Source: Pseudomonas fluorescens (GTDB lineage Bacteria > Pseudomonadota > Gammaproteobacteria > Pseudomonadales > Pseudomonadaceae). From it: a DNA stretch of 64,000 bases. Numbering within the stretch: the first letter of the stretch is position 1; every line of letters begins with the position of its first letter. Under the pieces are notes generated by a model. The model was not told the origin of the DNA, searched no databases, and saw only the letters and a list, made by a program, of their open reading frames with translations. Positions 44,401-56,947 of the stretch are shown here, piece by piece. Location: the NCBI RefSeq assembly GCF_900215245.1, contig NZ_LT907842.1, positions 186,001 through 250,000 on the forward strand, read 5' to 3'. The translations under genes were made by a program, and so were the position numbers.

Positions 44401-47400
44401 GCTTGCAGACGCGGTTCCTGTTCGCGTTGAGGGTCAGCGCTCCAGTCCAGGTATTCAATCGGCGTGCTGCCCGGCTTATGGATCACTTGCAGCATGTCTT
44501 CGCTCACGTTCCAGCAGAACGACGCACGCAAGGCTTCATGCCGCGCGATCACGGCCTGCCAGGCCTGCGCAAAACGCGCGGGGTCCAGCGCGCTGTTGAT
44601 GCGGTAGCGGTCCTGCATGTAATAGAGGCCGGTGCCCGGCTCCAGCAGGGTGTGCAGCAGCATGCCTTCCTGCATCGGGGTCAGCGGGTACACGTCTTCG
44701 ATGGCGCTGGCCGGAACCGGCAAGGCGTCCAGTTGGGATTGCTTCAACCGCGCCAGCGGGAAATCGGATGGCGTGACGCCTCCGGCCGCGGCGTTGAGGC
44801 AGTGTGCGATCAGGCTGTGCAATTCGCTCAGGTAGGCATCGGCCAATGCGCGGATGGTCGGCTGATCGTGGCGTTCACGGCTGAAGGTCCAGCGCAGTAC
44901 CAGTTCGCCGCCATAGACTTGGCTGTCGACGCTCAACGCAGTGGGCAACACGGCATCCGGGTCATGGGCCTGGCCCGCCGATTCATCCAGCGGGTGGAAC
45001 AGCGCGTCGGCGCCGAAGCCCTGGTCAAACTGGCCGAGGTAGTTGAAGGTGATGTCGGCGCTTGGCAGTGCGGCCAGGGTCTGCTTGCACAGGTCATCGG
45101 CCAGGTAGCGCAGCACGCCATAGCCCAGACCTTTGTGCGGCACGCCGCGCAGTTGCTCCTTGATGGCCTTGATCGCGTCTCCCGGCTCGCCTTGCGGCGT
45201 CAGGCGCAGTGGATAAGCGCTGGTGAACCAGCCGACGCTGCGGGTCAGGTCGATGTCATCGAACAGGGCTTCGCGGCCATGGCCTTCGAGCTGGATCAAG
45301 GCCGAATCATGGCCGCTCCAGCGGCACAGCACGCGCGCCAAGGCGGTCAGCAGCAGGTCGTTGACCTGGGTGCGGTAGGCACTCGGCGCCTGTTGCAACA
45401 ATTGGCGGGTGTGCTCGACATCCAGGCGCACGCTGACGGCGTCGGCATCGCGATGACGCAGCGAACCCTGTGGTCGATCCACCGGCAAGGCCACCTTCGG
45501 GCCGGCCAACTGCTCCTGCCACACGCTCAGCTCTTCGCGCAGAGATTCGCTGCTGCCATAGGCCTGCAAGCGCGCGGCCCAATCGCGCAACGCGCTGGTC
45601 TTGGCAGGCAGGCTGACGGACTGGCCGTCGCTCAGTTGGCGGTAGACCGTTTGCAGATCCTCCAGCAACACGCGCCACGACACGCCGTCCACCACCAGGT
45701 GATGGATCGCGATCAGCAGGCGTTGCTGACCTTGCGGGCCATCCACCAGCAAGGCGCGCAGCAGCGGGCCGTGCTCAAGGTCAAGGCTGCGCTGGGTGTC
45801 GGTGAACAGCGCGGTGCAGTGCTGCATATCGCGCACTTGCGCCTGCATCAGCACGCCGCCCTGCGGTACGGCCAGGTGCTCGGCATGCCATTGGGCGTCG
45901 CGCCGGGTGAAGCTCAGGCGCAGGGCATCGTGGTGTTCCAGCACCGCCAGCAACGCTTGCTCCAGGCGATGCGGCTCGAGCAGTTGCAGCGGTTTAAGCA
46001 CCAACGCCTGGTTCCAGTGCTGACGATTCGGGCGATCGGTCTCGAAGAACCAATGCTGGATCGGCGTAAGGCCCGCGCTGCCAGTGAGCACACCTTGTTC
46101 AGCCGTGACCTGCTCGGAGCGGGTCGCAACGGCCGCCAGGGTGTGCACGGTCTGGTGCTGGAACAGGTCGCGAGGCGTGAAATGAATCCCGGCCTGGCGC
46201 GCACGGCTGACCACCTGGATCGACAGGATCGAGTCGCCGCCCAGCTCAAAGAAGTTATCGTGCAAGCCGACTTGCGGCACGTTCAGCACGGCGCACCAGA
46301 TAGCCGCCAGGGTTTGCTCCCGCTCGTTGCGCGGCGCGACGTACTCCTGGCGGTTGGCTTCGGGGTCCGGTTGCGGCAAGGCGCGGCGGTCGAGCTTGCC
46401 GTTCGCGGTCAGCGGCATGCAGTCCAACACAATCAGGTGCGCGGGCACCATGTAGTCCGGCAGTTGCGCCTTGAGGTGTGCCTTCAGCGCGTCACGCAAT
46501 GTGCCGGGGTCTGCGTCGCTGACCAGATAGGCCACCAACTGCTTGCCACTGGGCGAATCCAGCGCCAGCACCACCGCTTCGCGCACCGCTGCGTGTTCCA
46601 GCAGACGGGTTTCGATTTCACCCAGTTCGATGCGGAAACCACGAATTTTCACTTGATGGTCGATCCGACCCAGGTATTCCACCAGGCCATCGGCGCGTTG
46701 GCGCACCAGGTCGCCCGTGCGGTACAGACGGCCGCCATGCCCCGTGAACGGGTCGGCGACAAAACGCTCGGCCGTCATGCCCGCACGCTCGTGATAACCC
46801 TGGGCCAAACCGGCGCCGCCAACATACAACTCGCCGGTCGCACCTTGCGGTACCAGGGCCAGGTCGGCGTCGAGAATGTAGGCCACGCGGGCGCCGATGA
46901 TGCTGCCGATCGGCACACTGGCAGCGCCCTCCTCCAGGTATTGCGGCGCCAAACAGGCCAGCGGCATCACCACGGTTTCGGTCGGACCATAGGCGTTGAA
47001 AAACACCGCCGGCTGGAACGCTGCGCGGATACGCTGCAAGTGCTCGCCGGTCAGCGCTTCGCCACCGGTGATGCACATGCGCACCGGCAACGTCTGGTGC
47101 TGGGTGGCCAGCCATTGCGCCAACTGGCTGCCGTAACTCGGGGTAAAACCCAGCACGTTGATGCGATGGGTGCGGATCAGCGCACAGATTTCTTCGGCAT
47201 CCCACTGCCCCTGGGCGCGCAACACCACCTGCGCACCACTGAGCAGCGGCACCAGCAAACGTTCGGTGGCGGCGTCGAAGTTGATCGAATAAAAGTGCAG
47301 CTCGCAGTCGTCCGGGCGCATGCCGAAGCGCGCGATCACGGCTTGGCAATGCATGGCGATTTCACCATGGGAGACCACCACGCCTTTGGGCTTGCCGGTG

Positions 47401-50400
47401 GAGCCGGAGGTGTAGATCAAGTAGGCCGGATGTTGCGGCACGCTGAGAAACGGCAGCGCGTCGGCCGGGTAATTGGCCAGCACCGGCAGGTCATCTTCCA
47501 GGCACCAGCAAGCCACGCTCACCGGCAATTCGCCGAGGGCCTCGAACATCGCTGCATCACTGAGCAGCAGCCCGATACCACTGTCTTCGATCATGTAGTG
47601 CAGGCGGTCCAGCGGGTATTCCGGGTCGAGCGGCACATAGGCACCGCCCGCCTTGAGGATCGCCAACAGCCCGATGACCATTTCCAGCGAACGCGGCAGC
47701 GCCAGGCCGACGCGCACCTGCGGGCCGACGCCACGCTCGCGCAGCATCCACGCGAGGCGATTGGCGCGGCTGTCCAGTTCGCGGTAATTGAGGGTTTCCC
47801 CGGCGAAGGTCAAGGCAGCGGCATCGGGACGGGCTGCTGCCTGTTGGCTGAACAGTGAATGCAGGCACTGGTCGAGGCGATGCACGCCGGGCTCGACGCC
47901 CAGGCTGTCGTGCAATGCGCGCTGCTCGACGGCAGTCAGCAACGGCAGTTCGCTGAGGCGCTGTTCGGGGCCTGCGATCAACGCGTGCAGGAGGTTGCGC
48001 CAATGTTCCGCCATGCGCGCAATGCGCGGTTCGTCGAACAGGTCGGTGCTGTAGGTCAGGCAGCAACCCAGGCGATGGTCGAGGTCGGTGACTTCCAGGT
48101 TGAGGTCGAACTTGGTCGCGCGCGCATCGTTGACCAGGTACTCGACGGTCATGCCGGCCAGTTGGCGGCTTTGCTGGAACTCCCAGCGCTGCACGTTGCA
48201 CATCACCTGGAACAGCGGGTTGTAGGCCGCGCTGCGCGGAGGTTGCAGGGCTTCCACCAAATGGTCGAATGGCAGGTCCTGATGGGACTGGCCTTCGATC
48301 ACCGTGTGGCGCACGTGCTCGAACAACTCGCCAACCGTCATCTGCCCGTTGAGCTGGCAACGCAACACCTGGGTGTTGAGGAACGCACCGATCAACCCTT
48401 CGCTTTCCGGGCGAATTCGGTTGGCCACGGGCGCGCCGATGCGCAGGTCGGTCTGGCCGCTGTAGCGGTAGAGCAACACGGCCAGGGTAGCCGTCATGGT
48501 CATGAACAGGGTCAGGCCACGCTCGGCGTTAAAGGCACGCACGCGAGCGGCCAGATCGTCGCTCAGGTCGAAGCGGTACAACTCGCCCTGATGGCTTTGC
48601 ACCGCTGGCCGTGGGCGGTCGCCGGGCAGTTCGAGCAATGGATGCTCGTGGCCCAGTTGTGCGGTCCAGTAGTCCAGTTGGCGCTGGCGCTCACCCGATT
48701 CCAGCCACTGGCGTTGCCAGACGCTGTAGTCGAGGTATTGCACGGGCAACGGCGCCAGCGGTGAGTCGCGCTCATCAATAAAGGCTTCGTACAGCGCGCT
48801 GAGCTCACGGGCGAAAATGTCCATGGCCCAGCCTTCAGTGACGATGTGGTGCAGGGTCAGCACCAGGTAGTGTTCCTGCTCCCCGGCCTTGACCAGGCAG
48901 GCGCGCAACAGCGGCCCGGTTTCCAGGTTGAATGGCGTGTGCGCTTCCTGATCAGCCAGGTGTTGCAGACGCTGCTGGCGCTCGCTGTCATGCAGCGCCG
49001 AGAGATCCTGCCAGCCCATGCGCAAGCCGGGTTGCGGCGCGACCTTCTGATAAGCCACCCCGTTGATGCTCGGAAAGGTGGTGCGCAGGGTTTCGTGACG
49101 CATGATCAGCGCTTGCAACGCCGCCTCGAAACGCCCCACATCGAGCACGCCACGCAGGCGGGCCATGCCGCCGACGTTGTAAGCCGGGCTGTCGGGCTCC
49201 ATTTGCCAGAGGAACCACATGCGCTGTTGGGAATAGGACAACGGCACCGGCTCGCGGCGGTCGACCCTGGCGATGGCGGTTTGCTGGTTGCGCCGACCCG
49301 AGGCCTGGATAATGCCGACTTGCTCGGCAAATGCGCCCAGCTCACTGGCTTCGAACAAGGTGCGTAACGGCAACTCGACGTCGCAGGCCTGGCGGGTGCG
49401 GGAGATGATTTGCGTGGCCAGCAACGAGTGGCCGCCGAGGGCGAAGAAGTCGTCGTGCAGGCCGATACGCGGCAAGCCGAGCACTTCGCGCCAGATGCCT
49501 GCAATCTGCTGCTGCAAGGGTGTTTCCGGTTCAACATGTTCGCGGCGTTGCCACACAGGCTCCGGCAACGCACGACGGTCGAGTTTGCCGCTGGGGCTCA
49601 AAGGCATGGCGTCCAGGTGCATCAACAGCGCAGGCACCATGTACTCCGGCAGCTCAGCCGCGAGGGCGGTTTTTAGCGCCTGCTCGTCCAGCTCGGCAGG
49701 GGCGGTGTAGTAGGCGATCAACTGTGCGTCACGCACCAGCACCACCGCTTGGGCGATACCGTCCAGCGCCAACATACGGGCTTCGATTTCTTGCGGTTCA
49801 ACACGGAAACCGCGCAACTTGACCTGCTGATCCAGGCGCCCGAGGTATTCGAGCACGCCGTCGGTACGCCAACGCGCACGGTCACCGGTGCGATACAGGC
49901 GTGCGCCCGTTTGGCTAAACGGGTCGGCAACAAAACGCTCTGCCGTGAGCCCGGCACGGCCAAGGTAACCGCGCGCCAGGCCGATGCCGCCGATGCACAG
50001 TTCGCCGGGCACACCGGCGGGTAACGGGTTGAGTTGCTCGTCCAGCACGCGGCAGATCACATTGCCCAGCGGCCGGCCAATCGGCGAACGCTCGCCGTCT
50101 TCCGCGCAGCAATGCCAGTGGGTGACGTTGATCGCGGTTTCAGTCGGGCCATAGCGGTTGTGCAGCTGCACCGCCGGCAACGTCGCCAACACGCGATTAC
50201 GCAACTCGGCGGGCAAGGCTTCGCCGCCGGAGAACAGACGACGCAGGCTGGTGCATTCGGCCACCAATGGTTCATCGATGAACAACTGCAACAGCGGCGG
50301 CACAAAGTGCAGCGTGGTCACGCCATGCGCTTGCACCAGCTGCGCGATACGCTGCGGATCACGGTGCTCGCCTGGCCCCGCCAGCACCAGACGGCAACCG

Positions 50401-53400
50401 GCAATCAGCGGCCAGAAGCATTCCCACACCGACACGTCGAAACTGATCGGCGCTTTTTGCAGCAGCACATCGCTGTCGTTCAGTTGATAAGTGGCCTGCA
50501 TCCACTGCAAGCGTTCAGCCAGGGCCGCATGGGTGTTGCCCACACCTTTGGGCTGGCCGGTGGAACCGGAGGTATAAATCACGTAGGCGAGGTTGTCGCC
50601 ATTGAGGTGCAGGCCCGGTGCCTGGGTGGGCCAGCTGTCGAGGTGCAGGCTGTCCATGGCGATCACGCCTACGCCCTCGGTCGCCGGCAGGAGTGCCAGC
50701 AGTGAGGTTTGGGTCAGCAGCAGGTGCACGCCACTGTCCTTGAGCATGTAGGCCAAGCGGTCGGCAGGGTAATCCGGGTCGAGCGGCACATAGGCGCCAC
50801 CGGCCTTGATGATGGCAAGCAGGCCGATCAGCAGTTGCGGTGAACGCTCGGCGGCGATGGCCACGCACACATCCGGGCCGACGCCTTTGTCACGCAGGTA
50901 GTGGGCCAGGCGGTTCGCCTGGGTGTGCAGTTCGGCGAAAGACAGGCTGGCACCCTGCCAAACCAGCGCGGTGTTATCCGAGGCCTGGTGGTCGAGCAAC
51001 TCGGGTAACCAGCGTTGTGCCGGGGTGCACGGCGCTTCGCTCCACTGCAGCGCGTGGTCGTGGTGCATCAGCATCAGGTCGCCGATGGCCTGCTCGGGGT
51101 GTTCGCACACGGCTTGCAGCAGGTTGATGAAGTGCTCGGCGAGGCGTTGGATCGTGCCGGGGTCGAACAGCTCATCGGCGTAGTCGAATGCCAGGCTCAA
51201 CCGCCCGTTACGGTCTTCTTCACTGTGCAGTTGCAGGTCGAACTTGGCTTCGCGGCTGTGCCACGGCAATTCATCGGCGAGCACGCCCGGCAGGCGGCGC
51301 AGGGCACTCAGGTCGCGCTGCTGGTGGTTGAACATGACCTGGAACAGGCCTTGTTCACGGGCTTGCGGGAAGGCTTCGAGGAGCTGTTCAAACGGCAGGT
51401 CCTGATGAGCCTGGGCCCCCAAAGCGGCCTGGCGCGTTGCTGCCAACAGCGCATTGAATGGCAGTCGCCCGTCCAGCTCGGCGCGCAGCACTAAAGTGTT
51501 GATGAAGAAACCGACCAGGCCTTGAGTTTCCTGGCGCGGACGGTTGGCACTGGGCACACCGATGCGGATGTCGCGCTGACCGCTGTAGCGATAGAGCAGG
51601 CTCTGGAACGCTGCCAGCAACAGCATGAACGGGGTGGATTGATTGGCCTGGGCGGTCTGGCGAATCGCTGCGCTGAGGCTTGCCTCCAGACGCACACTAT
51701 GGCGCGAGGCGCTATGCCGCTGTTGCGCCGAACGTGGGTGATCGGTGGCCAGGCTCAGGGGTGGGTGTTCCTCGCCCAACTGGGTTTTCCAATACGCCAG
51801 TTGCCGCTGGCCTTCACCCTCGGCCAGCCATTGGCGCTGCCAGCTGCCGTAGTCGGCGTAGTGCAGGGCCAGCGGCGGCAACGCCAGGGTTTGGCCTTGA
51901 GACAAGGCCGCGTACAGCTGCGAAAATTCGTCGATCAGCACATTCAGCGACCAACCGTCGGCGATGATGTGGTGCAGCGTCACCAGCAGTTGATGGTCCT
52001 CATCGTCCAGGCGCACGAGGGTCACCCTCAGCAGCGGGCCGTTCTCCAGGTCGAACGGGGTGCGCGCGGCATCTTCGCGGAGCTGTTGCGCGCGGGCTTC
52101 GCGTTCGGTGCCGGGCACGTCGCTGAGGTCAATGACGTGCAGGTCGAACGCTGCGTTTGCATCTACCCGCTGGAAAGCCTGGCCATCGCGTTCATAGAAG
52201 CGTGTACGCAAGGCTTCGTGGCGCTCGATCAAGTGCTGGAAGCTGGCGCGCACGGCGCCTGGGTCCAACGCTCCGCGCAAACGCAGGGCGCCGGGAATGG
52301 TGTAGGCGCTGCTTTGCGGGTCGAGTTGCCAAGTGATCCACAGGCGGTTTTGCGCCAGCGATTGCGGCAGGGCTTCGCGGCGTGACAGGGCACCCATCGC
52401 CCCTTGGGCGACAGCGCCGTCTTGCTGCAATTGCGCGACAGTCGCGGCAAAGGTCGCCAGGGTTGGCGCCTCGAACAGCATGCGCAGGTTCAGCTCCAGC
52501 CCCAGGGTTTCACGCAGACGCGCGACCACTTGGGTGGCGGTGATGGAGTTACCGCCGAGCAGGAAGAAATGATCATCGTCCGTCACGCTTGCGACGTGCA
52601 ACTGCTCGCACCAGATCGCCGCGATCTGGCTGTGCAGTGCGGATGCCAGCGCCGTGTCACTCGCCTGCGTGCGCAGGCCCGGAAACTGCGCGTAGCTGTC
52701 GAGGCTGCCATCGGCATGGCGAATGGCACACGCCGAACGCTGCAGCTTGCCGCTGGACGTCTTCGGCAAGGCACCAGGGTTGAGCAACACCACCACGCTC
52801 GGGGCTTCTTGATAAGCCTCGGCCACCGCTTGGCGGATCGCCTTGATCAGCGCGTCGGGCGGCAGGATTTTCTGCACGCTGCGGCTGATTTCTGCGGCAA
52901 TACCAATGCCTTCCAGGCCCTGGTCATTCACCGCAAAGGCAGCGACGCGGCCCTTGCGCACCACTTCCACTTCGCGCTCGATGGTTTGTTCGATGTCCTG
53001 AGGGTACAGGTTGTGCCCGCGCACGATCAGCAGGTCTTTCAGGCGGCCGGTGATGTACACCTCACCGTCACGCATAAAACCCAGGTCACCGGTGCGCAGC
53101 CAGGTGCGACCCGCGTGTCGCACGAATGTCTTGGCAGTGGCTTCGGGGTTGCGCCAGTAGCCGTGGGCGATGCTCGGCCCGCTGGCCCACAGCTCACCGA
53201 CGGTGTTTTCGCCCAGTTCGGTGAGGGTGCCAGGGTCGGCGATCAGCACCGCGTGTTCCGGCTGGCTGGTGCCGCAGCTCATGATTGCACTGCCCTGCCC
53301 AGGCTCGGCACGGTTGGCGGCGAGGGCCCGCTCGTCCAGGCGCAAGGCCGGGATGCCCCGGCCACGGGAGCCACCAGCGACAAACAGGGTCGCCTCGGCC

Positions 53401-54374
53401 AGCCCGTAGGAGGCGAAGAAATTGTTCGAGGTGAAGCCGCAGGCGGCGAACTTCTCGGCGAAGCGCTCCAGGGTGTCGAGGCGGATCGGCTCGGAACCCG
53501 AATACGCTACCCGCCATGCGCTCAAGTCCAAGCGCTCCAGGGCGGACTCGCTGACCCGCTCACTGCACAGGCGATAGGCGAAATCCGGCCCGCCGCTGAT
53601 GGTGCCGCCGTATTCGCTGATCGCCTCCAGCCAGCGCAACGGCCGAGCGAGGAAGTACGCCGGCGACATCAACACACACGGCACGCCGCTGAAAATGGGT
53701 TGCAACAAGCCGCCGATCAGACCCATGTCGTGGTACAGCGGCAACCAACTGACGATCACGTCATCCGGGTTGAGGTCGATGCCGAAGCCGCGACGGATCA
53801 GCACTTCGTTGGCGACCAGGTTGCCATGGCTGACCTGTACGCCCTTGGGCAGCGCAGTGGAGCCCGACGTGTATTGCAGGAAGGCGATGTGGTCGGCGTG
53901 CAGCTCGGGCTCGATCCAGCGATCGGCAATCAGGCTGTCCAAGGTGTCGACACTCAGCAGCGGCGGCGCGTTCTCGATCTGCGCCAGGCCATCGCCCAGG
54001 CTGGCGATGGTCAGCAGCAAGCGTGGCTCAGCGTCGGCGATGATCGACAGCAAGCGCTCCTGATGATGGCGGCGGGTGGACTCCGGCGGGTAAGCCGGCA
54101 CGGCGATCACCCCGGCGTACAGGCAACCAAAAAACGCCGCCACGTAGTCCGGGCCGCTGGGGAACAACAGCACTGCACGATCCCCCAACGCCGCATTCGC
54201 CTGCAAGGCGGCGGCGATGGTGCGGGCGCGCTGATCCAGGTCGCGGTAACTGAGTACAACGCTGTGCTCGGCTGACTCGGCAAGAAAGCGCAGAGCCACC
54301 TGGTCCGGGGTTTGCGCGGCGCGGCGTTGAAGGGACTGGACCAATGTGCGGGGAAGTTCGAAGGCGTCCATCAT
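41478..54374 (-). CDS. pvdL: Pyoverdine chromophore peptide synthetase PvdL
   Basis: Encodes 4298 residues. It builds the first part of pyoverdine. Order by motif position: fatty-acyl-AMP ligase ([11 protein letters not shown] near 167), carrier (GGNSITATQ near 606), C1 (HHIIADGW near 800), A1 (about 1266), carrier (GGHSLLATQ near 1645), C2 (HHIVTEGW near 1840), A2 (about 2318), carrier (GGDSILSIQ near 2711), epimerase (HHLVVDG near 2888), C3 (NHHILIDAW near 3358), A3 (about 3838), carrier (near 4230). No thioesterase follows, as expected for PvdL. By family the modules load myristate, L-Glu, D-Tyr and L-Dab. The hand-aligned A3 specificity residues read D-I-W-E-L-T-A-D-D, acidic as expected for Dab. 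Cotranscribed with pvdG 50 bp upstream. Two adjacent ATGs are possible starts. Confidence 0.96.
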   Translation of the reverse strand: MMDAFELPRTLVQSLQRRAAQTPDQVALRFLAESAEHSVVLSYRDLDQRARTIAAALQANAALGDRAVLLFPSGPDYVAAFFGCLYAGVIAVPAYPPESTRRHHQERLLSIIADAEPRLLLTIASLGDGLAQIENAPPLLSVDTLDSLIADRWIEPELHADHIAFLQYTSGSTALPKGVQVSHGNLVANEVLIRRGFGIDLNPDDVIVSWLPLYHDMGLIGGLLQPIFSGVPCVLMSPAYFLARPLRWLEAISEYGGTISGGPDFAYRLCSERVSESALERLDLSAWRVAYSGSEPIRLDTLERFAEKFAACGFTSNNFFASYGLAEATLFVAGGSRGRGIPALRLDERALAANRAEPGQGSAIMSCGTSQPEHAVLIADPGTLTELGENTVGELWASGPSIAHGYWRNPEATAKTFVRHAGRTWLRTGDLGFMRDGEVYITGRLKDLLIVRGHNLYPQDIEQTIEREVEVVRKGRVAAFAVNDQGLEGIGIAAEISRSVQKILPPDALIKAIRQAVAEAYQEAPSVVVLLNPGALPKTSSGKLQRSACAIRHADGSLDSYAQFPGLRTQASDTALASALHSQIAAIWCEQLHVASVTDDDHFFLLGGNSITATQVVARLRETLGLELNLRMLFEAPTLATFAATVAQLQQDGAVAQGAMGALSRREALPQSLAQNRLWITWQLDPQSSAYTIPGALRLRGALDPGAVRASFQHLIERHEALRTRFYERDGQAFQRVDANAAFDLHVIDLSDVPGTEREARAQQLREDAARTPFDLENGPLLRVTLVRLDDEDHQLLVTLHHIIADGWSLNVLIDEFSQLYAALSQGQTLALPPLALHYADYGSWQRQWLAEGEGQRQLAYWKTQLGEEHPPLSLATDHPRSAQQRHSASRHSVRLEASLSAAIRQTAQANQSTPFMLLLAAFQSLLYRYSGQRDIRIGVPSANRPRQETQGLVGFFINTLVLRAELDGRLPFNALLAATRQAALGAQAHQDLPFEQLLEAFPQAREQGLFQVMFNHQQRDLSALRRLPGVLADELPWHSREAKFDLQLHSEEDRNGRLSLAFDYADELFDPGTIQRLAEHFINLLQAVCEHPEQAIGDLMLMHHDHALQWSEAPCTPAQRWLPELLDHQASDNTALVWQGASLSFAELHTQANRLAHYLRDKGVGPDVCVAIAAERSPQLLIGLLAIIKAGGAYVPLDPDYPADRLAYMLKDSGVHLLLTQTSLLALLPATEGVGVIAMDSLHLDSWPTQAPGLHLNGDNLAYVIYTSGSTGQPKGVGNTHAALAERLQWMQATYQLNDSDVLLQKAPISFDVSVWECFWPLIAGCRLVLAGPGEHRDPQRIAQLVQAHGVTTLHFVPPLLQLFIDEPLVAECTSLRRLFSGGEALPAELRNRVLATLPAVQLHNRYGPTETAINVTHWHCCAEDGERSPIGRPLGNVICRVLDEQLNPLPAGVPGELCIGGIGLARGYLGRAGLTAERFVADPFSQTGARLYRTGDRARWRTDGVLEYLGRLDQQVKLRGFRVEPQEIEARMLALDGIAQAVVLVRDAQLIAYYTAPAELDEQALKTALAAELPEYMVPALLMHLDAMPLSPSGKLDRRALPEPVWQRREHVEPETPLQQQIAGIWREVLGLPRIGLHDDFFALGGHSLLATQIISRTRQACDVELPLRTLFEASELGAFAEQVGIIQASGRRNQQTAIARVDRREPVPLSYSQQRMWFLWQMEPDSPAYNVGGMARLRGVLDVGRFEAALQALIMRHETLRTTFPSINGVAYQKVAPQPGLRMGWQDLSALHDSERQQRLQHLADQEAHTPFNLETGPLLRACLVKAGEQEHYLVLTLHHIVTEGWAMDIFARELSALYEAFIDERDSPLAPLPVQYLDYSVWQRQWLESGERQRQLDYWTAQLGHEHPLLELPGDRPRPAVQSHQGELYRFDLSDDLAARVRAFNAERGLTLFMTMTATLAVLLYRYSGQTDLRIGAPVANRIRPESEGLIGAFLNTQVLRCQLNGQMTVGELFEHVRHTVIEGQSHQDLPFDHLVEALQPPRSAAYNPLFQVMCNVQRWEFQQSRQLAGMTVEYLVNDARATKFDLNLEVTDLDHRLGCCLTYSTDLFDEPRIARMAEHWRNLLHALIAGPEQRLSELPLLTAVEQRALHDSLGVEPGVHRLDQCLHSLFSQQAAARPDAAALTFAGETLNYRELDSRANRLAWMLRERGVGPQVRVGLALPRSLEMVIGLLAILKAGGAYVPLDPEYPLDRLHYMIEDSGIGLLLSDAAMFEALGELPVSVACWCLEDDLPVLANYPADALPFLSVPQHPAYLIYTSGSTGKPKGVVVSHGEIAMHCQAVIARFGMRPDDCELHFYSINFDAATERLLVPLLSGAQVVLRAQGQWDAEEICALIRTHRINVLGFTPSYGSQLAQWLATQHQTLPVRMCITGGEALTGEHLQRIRAAFQPAVFFNAYGPTETVVMPLACLAPQYLEEGAASVPIGSIIGARVAYILDADLALVPQGATGELYVGGAGLAQGYHERAGMTAERFVADPFTGHGGRLYRTGDLVRQRADGLVEYLGRIDHQVKIRGFRIELGEIETRLLEHAAVREAVVLALDSPSGKQLVAYLVSDADPGTLRDALKAHLKAQLPDYMVPAHLIVLDCMPLTANGKLDRRALPQPDPEANRQEYVAPRNEREQTLAAIWCAVLNVPQVGLHDNFFELGGDSILSIQVVSRARQAGIHFTPRDLFQHQTVHTLAAVATRSEQVTAEQGVLTGSAGLTPIQHWFFETDRPNRQHWNQALVLKPLQLLEPHRLEQALLAVLEHHDALRLSFTRRDAQWHAEHLAVPQGGVLMQAQVRDMQHCTALFTDTQRSLDLEHGPLLRALLVDGPQGQQRLLIAIHHLVVDGVSWRVLLEDLQTVYRQLSDGQSVSLPAKTSALRDWAARLQAYGSSESLREELSVWQEQLAGPKVALPVDRPQGSLRHRDADAVSVRLDVEHTRQLLQQAPSAYRTQVNDLLLTALARVLCRWSGHDSALIQLEGHGREALFDDIDLTRSVGWFTSAYPLRLTPQGEPGDAIKAIKEQLRGVPHKGLGYGVLRYLADDLCKQTLAALPSADITFNYLGQFDQGFGADALFHPLDESAGQAHDPDAVLPTALSVDSQVYGGELVLRWTFSRERHDQPTIRALADAYLSELHSLIAHCLNAAAGGVTPSDFPLARLKQSQLDALPVPASAIEDVYPLTPMQEGMLLHTLLEPGTGLYYMQDRYRINSALDPARFAQAWQAVIARHEALRASFCWNVSEDMLQVIHKPGSTPIEYLDWSADPQREQEPRLQALLKQEREAGFDLLNQAPFHLRLIRVDEARYWFMMSNHHILIDAWCRSLLMNDFFEIYMALGEGRDAQLATPPRYRDYIAWLQRQNLAEARQWWQRNLQGFERTTPIPSDRPFLREHAGHSGGMVVGDCYTRLDARDGAQLRELAQAHQLTVNTFAQAAWALVLRRVSGDRDVLFGVTVAGRPVDMPEMQRTVGLFINSVALRVKLPEDDQPCSVRQWLGGLLDSNMQLREYEYLPLVTIQEHSELPKGQPLFDSLFVFENAPVDVSVLDRAQHLNATSDSGRTHTNFPLTAVCYPGDDLGLHLSYDQRYFDETTVQGLLAEFKRLLLALVQGFHGDMAELPLIGEPEREFLVQGCNQSEHDYPLERSYIELFEAQVAQHPQRIAASCLDQQWTYDTLNRRSNGLGHALIAAGVGLDQPVALLAERNLDLLGMLVGSFKAGAGYVPLDPGLPRSRLRRIIDLSRTPLLVCTEACREQAIELLEGTACQMLVWEDVPGRGENPGVYSGPDNLAYVIYTSGSTGLPKGVMVEQRGMLNNQLSKVPYLQLSETDVIAQTASQSFDISVWQFLAAPLFGARVDIVPNTIAHDPQGLLAHVQAQGITVLESVPSLIQGMLAQERMRLDGLRWMLPTGEAMPPELAHQWLLRYPAIGLVNAYGPAECSDDVAFFRVDLASTRGTYLPIGTPTDNNRLYVLDGALALVPQGAVGELCVAGSGVGRGYVSDPLRTAQAFVPNPFGAPGDRLYRTGDLARRRSDGVLEYVGRIDHQVKIRGYRIELGEIEARLHEQPEVRDAAVGVQEGVNGKHLVGYLVAADEALNPSDRLDRIKQRLRTELPEYMVPLHWLWLERLPLNANGKLDRKALPELEIGQLHSQAYQAPRNALETTLAAIWAEVLKVEQVGVQDNFFELGGHSLLATQIASRVQKTLQRDVPLRAMFECSTVAELAEYIEGLAANEISAEKVDRLSDLMAELEGL

Positions 54375-54424
54375 GGGTTCCTGCCTGAAATCGGCTTACG
54401 GGAAAATCGGGAAAAAGAGTGCTT

Positions 54425-55177
54425 TCAGCGGGCGGCCAGCGGCCGCGTCGCGCCATTGCGCCAGCGGGCCAGGTGCCCGTCGGCGTAGCGCCGCAGGCAG
54501 CGCAGCACGGCGCTTTCGTGCTGCACGAGGAAGAAGTGGTGGCCGTCGAACATGTCGAGGGAAAAGCCGCTGGCGGTGTCTGCCTGCCAGTCGAGCAACT
54601 GGTCGGCGCGCACGCTGTCCTGCTTGCCGCCGAACACATGGATCGGCATGCCCAGCGGCGCGCGCTGGCCGTAGGTGAAGCTGCCGCACAGCAGGAAGTC
54701 GGCGCGCAGGATCGGCAACATCAACTGCATCAGCTCGGGGTTGGTCAGCGCTTCTTCGGCGGTGCCCTGCAATTCGCGCAGGCGGGCGATCAGTTGCGCA
54801 TCCGACTTTTCGACGGCGTATTCGCTGACATCACGGCGGGCCGGGCCGGCGGTGCCGGAGGCAAACAACGCGAGCGGTGCGGGGCAGCCGCGTTCACGCA
54901 GGGCGTGCGCCAGCTCGAACGCCAACAGGCCGCCAAGGCTGTGGCCGAACAAGGCATACGGGGCATCCAGGTCCCGACTGATTTCTTCGGCCAGCTGTGC
55001 CGCCAGGGTTTTGATGTCGCGCTGCAACGGCTCGTCCATGCGCATGCCGCGCCCTGGCAATTCCAGCGGGCACACCTGCAACCATTCCGGCAGCGCCCGG
55101 CGCCAACGCGCATAGACCATAGCGCTGGCCCCCGAATACGGCAGGCAAAACAGGCGCAGTCGAGTCGAGACGCTCAT
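54425..55177 (-). CDS. pvdG: Pyoverdine type II thioesterase PvdG
   Basis: Encodes 250 residues. Alpha/beta hydrolase of the external NRPS thioesterase group, which removes misprimed or wrong acyl groups from carrier domains. Nucleophile Ser80 is in [12 protein letters not shown]; the acid is probably in GGKQDSVRA; the His lies in [14 protein letters not shown]-terminal [19 protein letters not shown] is typical. It precedes pvdL in the same transcript and has a PvdS box 107 bp upstream. Confidence 0.93.
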   Translation of the reverse strand: MSVSTRLRLFCLPYSGASAMVYARWRRALPEWLQVCPLELPGRGMRMDEPLQRDIKTLAAQLAEEISRDLDAPYALFGHSLGGLLAFELAHALRERGCPAPLALFASGTAGPARRDVSEYAVEKSDAQLIARLRELQGTAEEALTNPELMQLMLPILRADFLLCGSFTYGQRAPLGMPIHVFGGKQDSVRADQLLDWQADTASGFSLDMFDGHHFFLVQHESAVLRCLRRYADGHLARWRNGATRPLAAR

Positions 55178-55284
55178 CGTATGAGGGCTCCAGACTTAAC
55201 GCGGTATGCACGATAGAAACCCATGTCGTCCTCCTGCGGGCGCTGATCCTTGGCCGTTTGCAAACGGACCTGTCACCCATGAGA

Positions 55285-55309
55285 ACGGACGGAGCGGGCA
55301 AATAATTAG
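55285..55309 (-). promoter_or_regulatory. PvdS iron-starvation box of pvdG-pvdL (variant)
   Basis: Minus-strand CTAATT-N16-CGT, 107 bp upstream of pvdG. Same one-base variant as the box in front of the mbtH-like gene. It drives the ~13.7-kb pvdG-pvdL transcript. Confidence 0.68.
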
Positions 55310-55378
55310 TCAGCCGGGAGCAGCGAGACTGGGTTCACAGCTTCGCAAAATCCGCAGGATTAGTTCGTCTTCTCATTT

Positions 55379-55397
55379 GACAATCATTATCATTAAG
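55379..55397. promoter_or_regulatory. Fur box of pvdS
   Basis: On the minus strand CTTAATGATAATGATTGTC matches the Fur consensus GATAATGATAATCATTATC at about 15 of 19 positions, with one full GATAAT hexamer. It lies 79 bp upstream of the pvdS ATG. Iron-loaded Fur would repress pvdS and so the whole pyoverdine regulon. Confidence 0.8.
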
Positions 55398-55475
55398 AAT
55401 AATTTGTTGCCCGATGTGCAGGAGGCCTCAGCACGGATGCCCTCCCCTAACCTCTTTTGCGACAAGGTGATTTCC

Positions 55476-56027
55476 ATGACGGAACAAGTATCCACAGGCA
55501 GGTGCGACTCACCCCTTCTGCAGGCATTCGTCGATAATCGACTGATTCTGGTGAAGATCGCCGCGCGCATCACCGGCTGCCGCTCGCGGGCCGAAGACGT
55601 GGTGCAAGACGCCTACTTCCGCCTGCAATCGGCGCCGACGATCACCTCATCGTTCAAGGCGCAATTGAGCTATCTGTTCCAGATCGTGCGGAACCTGGCA
55701 ATTGACCACTACCGTAAGCAGGCTCTGGAGCTCAAATACTCGGGGACGGAAGAGGAAGGCTTGAATGTGGTGATTCACGGCGCTTCACCGGAAACCTCCC
55801 ACATCAACTTCAACACCCTGGAAAACATCGCCAGCGCCCTCACGGAGCTGCCACAGCGCACCCGCTACGCATTCGAGATGTACCGGCTGCACGGCGTACC
55901 GCAAAAAGATATCGCCAAGGAACTGGGCGTATCGCCAACCCTGGTGAATTTCATGATTCGTGATGCCCTGGTGCATTGCCGCAAGGTGTCGGGCAACCAC
56001 AGCGATACGTTTGCACGGCGGGTTTGA
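55476..56027 (+). CDS. pvdS: Pyoverdine sigma factor PvdS
   Basis: Encodes 183 residues from ATG 55476 with AAGGTGA upstream. ECF sigma-70 factor of the iron-starvation group. Region 2 has RSRAEDVVQDAYFRL and LSYLFQIVRNLAIDHYRKQ (-10 recognition), and region 4 has ALTELPQRTRYAFEMYRLHG and KDIAKELGVSPTLVNFMIRD (-35 recognition). It directs RNA polymerase to TAAAT/CGT boxes, three of which are seen here (pvdH, mbtH-like, pvdG). It is held by the anti-sigma FpvR until ferripyoverdine is sensed; FpvR is not in the window. Divergent from pvdG. Confidence 0.95.
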   Translation: MTEQVSTGRCDSPLLQAFVDNRLILVKIAARITGCRSRAEDVVQDAYFRLQSAPTITSSFKAQLSYLFQIVRNLAIDHYRKQALELKYSGTEEEGLNVVIHGASPETSHINFNTLENIASALTELPQRTRYAFEMYRLHGVPQKDIAKELGVSPTLVNFMIRDALVHCRKVSGNHSDTFARRV

Positions 56028-56065
56028 GCACAGTGCCATTGCACTGCTTGCTGTCTGGGCTGACT

Positions 56066-56854
56066 TCAGCGCACCGCGGTTACATCGATACGGTACGGTT
56101 CGAAGATTTTCAACATCTCGCCGCTATCGCGTAACCGCTTGAGCAACCCGGCAAACGCCTCGCCCGTAATCGGCGCCTTCGGCCGCACTAACGCATAGTG
56201 GTGATACACCTGGTCGATGCGCTCCGAGACCAGGAACTGCCCGGCCATGTCTGCATTGCGCACCATGAAATCACTCAAATACGAGCGTGTAACCAGTGCA
56301 ATATCGGCCCGCCCGCGCGCAACCATCAGCAGGTTGCTGTCATGGGAATACGTCAACGTGGCGTTGAAGTGTTCGGCCATGTACTTGGGGTCGGGGTTGA
56401 AGTTGGCGAAGGCGTAGTGATAACCGCTGAACACCGCCAGACGCTTGCCGGCGAGGTCGGCGAAATAGCGTTGGTCGCGACCTGGCTGGCGCTCGGCGAC
56501 GAAAATTTCCGCATCTTCCAGGCCCATGTCGACGCTGGTGTGGGGAATGTCCTGCCAACCCCAGCTGGGGTTTTCGAAGATCGCCATGTCGACCCGGCCT
56601 TGTTCGAAATCTCGAAAGCGCCGTGGGATGGAGGTAGGCACCAGCACAAACTGGTAGTCGGTTTGCGAGGCGTTCAGCGCTTCCACCAATTGCGGCAGCA
56701 GACCGGTGTCGGCACCTTGCTCAGGCCGTACCGTGTAGGGCGGAAAATGCGCGGCGCCAATCCTCACCAATTGCCCAGCCGAAGCCGGCACCCACCACGC
56801 GGTGCCCAGTGCCCATAGAGTTAGTCCTGCAGCCAGCCGCCATGGCAAAAACAT
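56066..56854 (-). CDS. Periplasmic substrate-binding protein (SBP_bac_3 type)
   Basis: Encodes 262 residues from ATG 56854; a GTG four codons earlier is also open. A signal peptide ends near WVPASAG. The mature protein has the family-3 solute-binding fold: VRIGAAHFPPYTV, TGLLPQLVEALN, GRVDMAIFENPSWGW, and LVTRSYLSDFMV. Such proteins bind amino acids or similar solutes. No permease or ATPase gene is next to it, so it is an orphan binding protein or sensor-like. A CAGTGC/GCACTG hairpin at 56031-56046 separates it from pvdS. Ligand unknown. Confidence 0.8.
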   Translation of the reverse strand: MFLPWRLAAGLTLWALGTAWWVPASAGQLVRIGAAHFPPYTVRPEQGADTGLLPQLVEALNASQTDYQFVLVPTSIPRRFRDFEQGRVDMAIFENPSWGWQDIPHTSVDMGLEDAEIFVAERQPGRDQRYFADLAGKRLAVFSGYHYAFANFNPDPKYMAEHFNATLTYSHDSNLLMVARGRADIALVTRSYLSDFMVRNADMAGQFLVSERIDQVYHHYALVRPKAPITGEAFAGLLKRLRDSGEMLKIFEPYRIDVTAVR

Positions 56855-56947
56855 TGAGGCACGCACCGTTCAACACGTTGATGGCAATAAGCTAGGCGTT
56901 TTTGTCAGGTGAGACAACTTTCCACCGAAAAATTAATAGCTTGCGCC

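Noticed and set aside
43548..47858. 1436-codon open frame antisense to pvdL
   Set aside because: It mirrors the codon-position GC bias of pvdL, has Gln/His/Arg-rich composition with no domains, no RBS, and lies wholly inside a well-supported NRPS gene.
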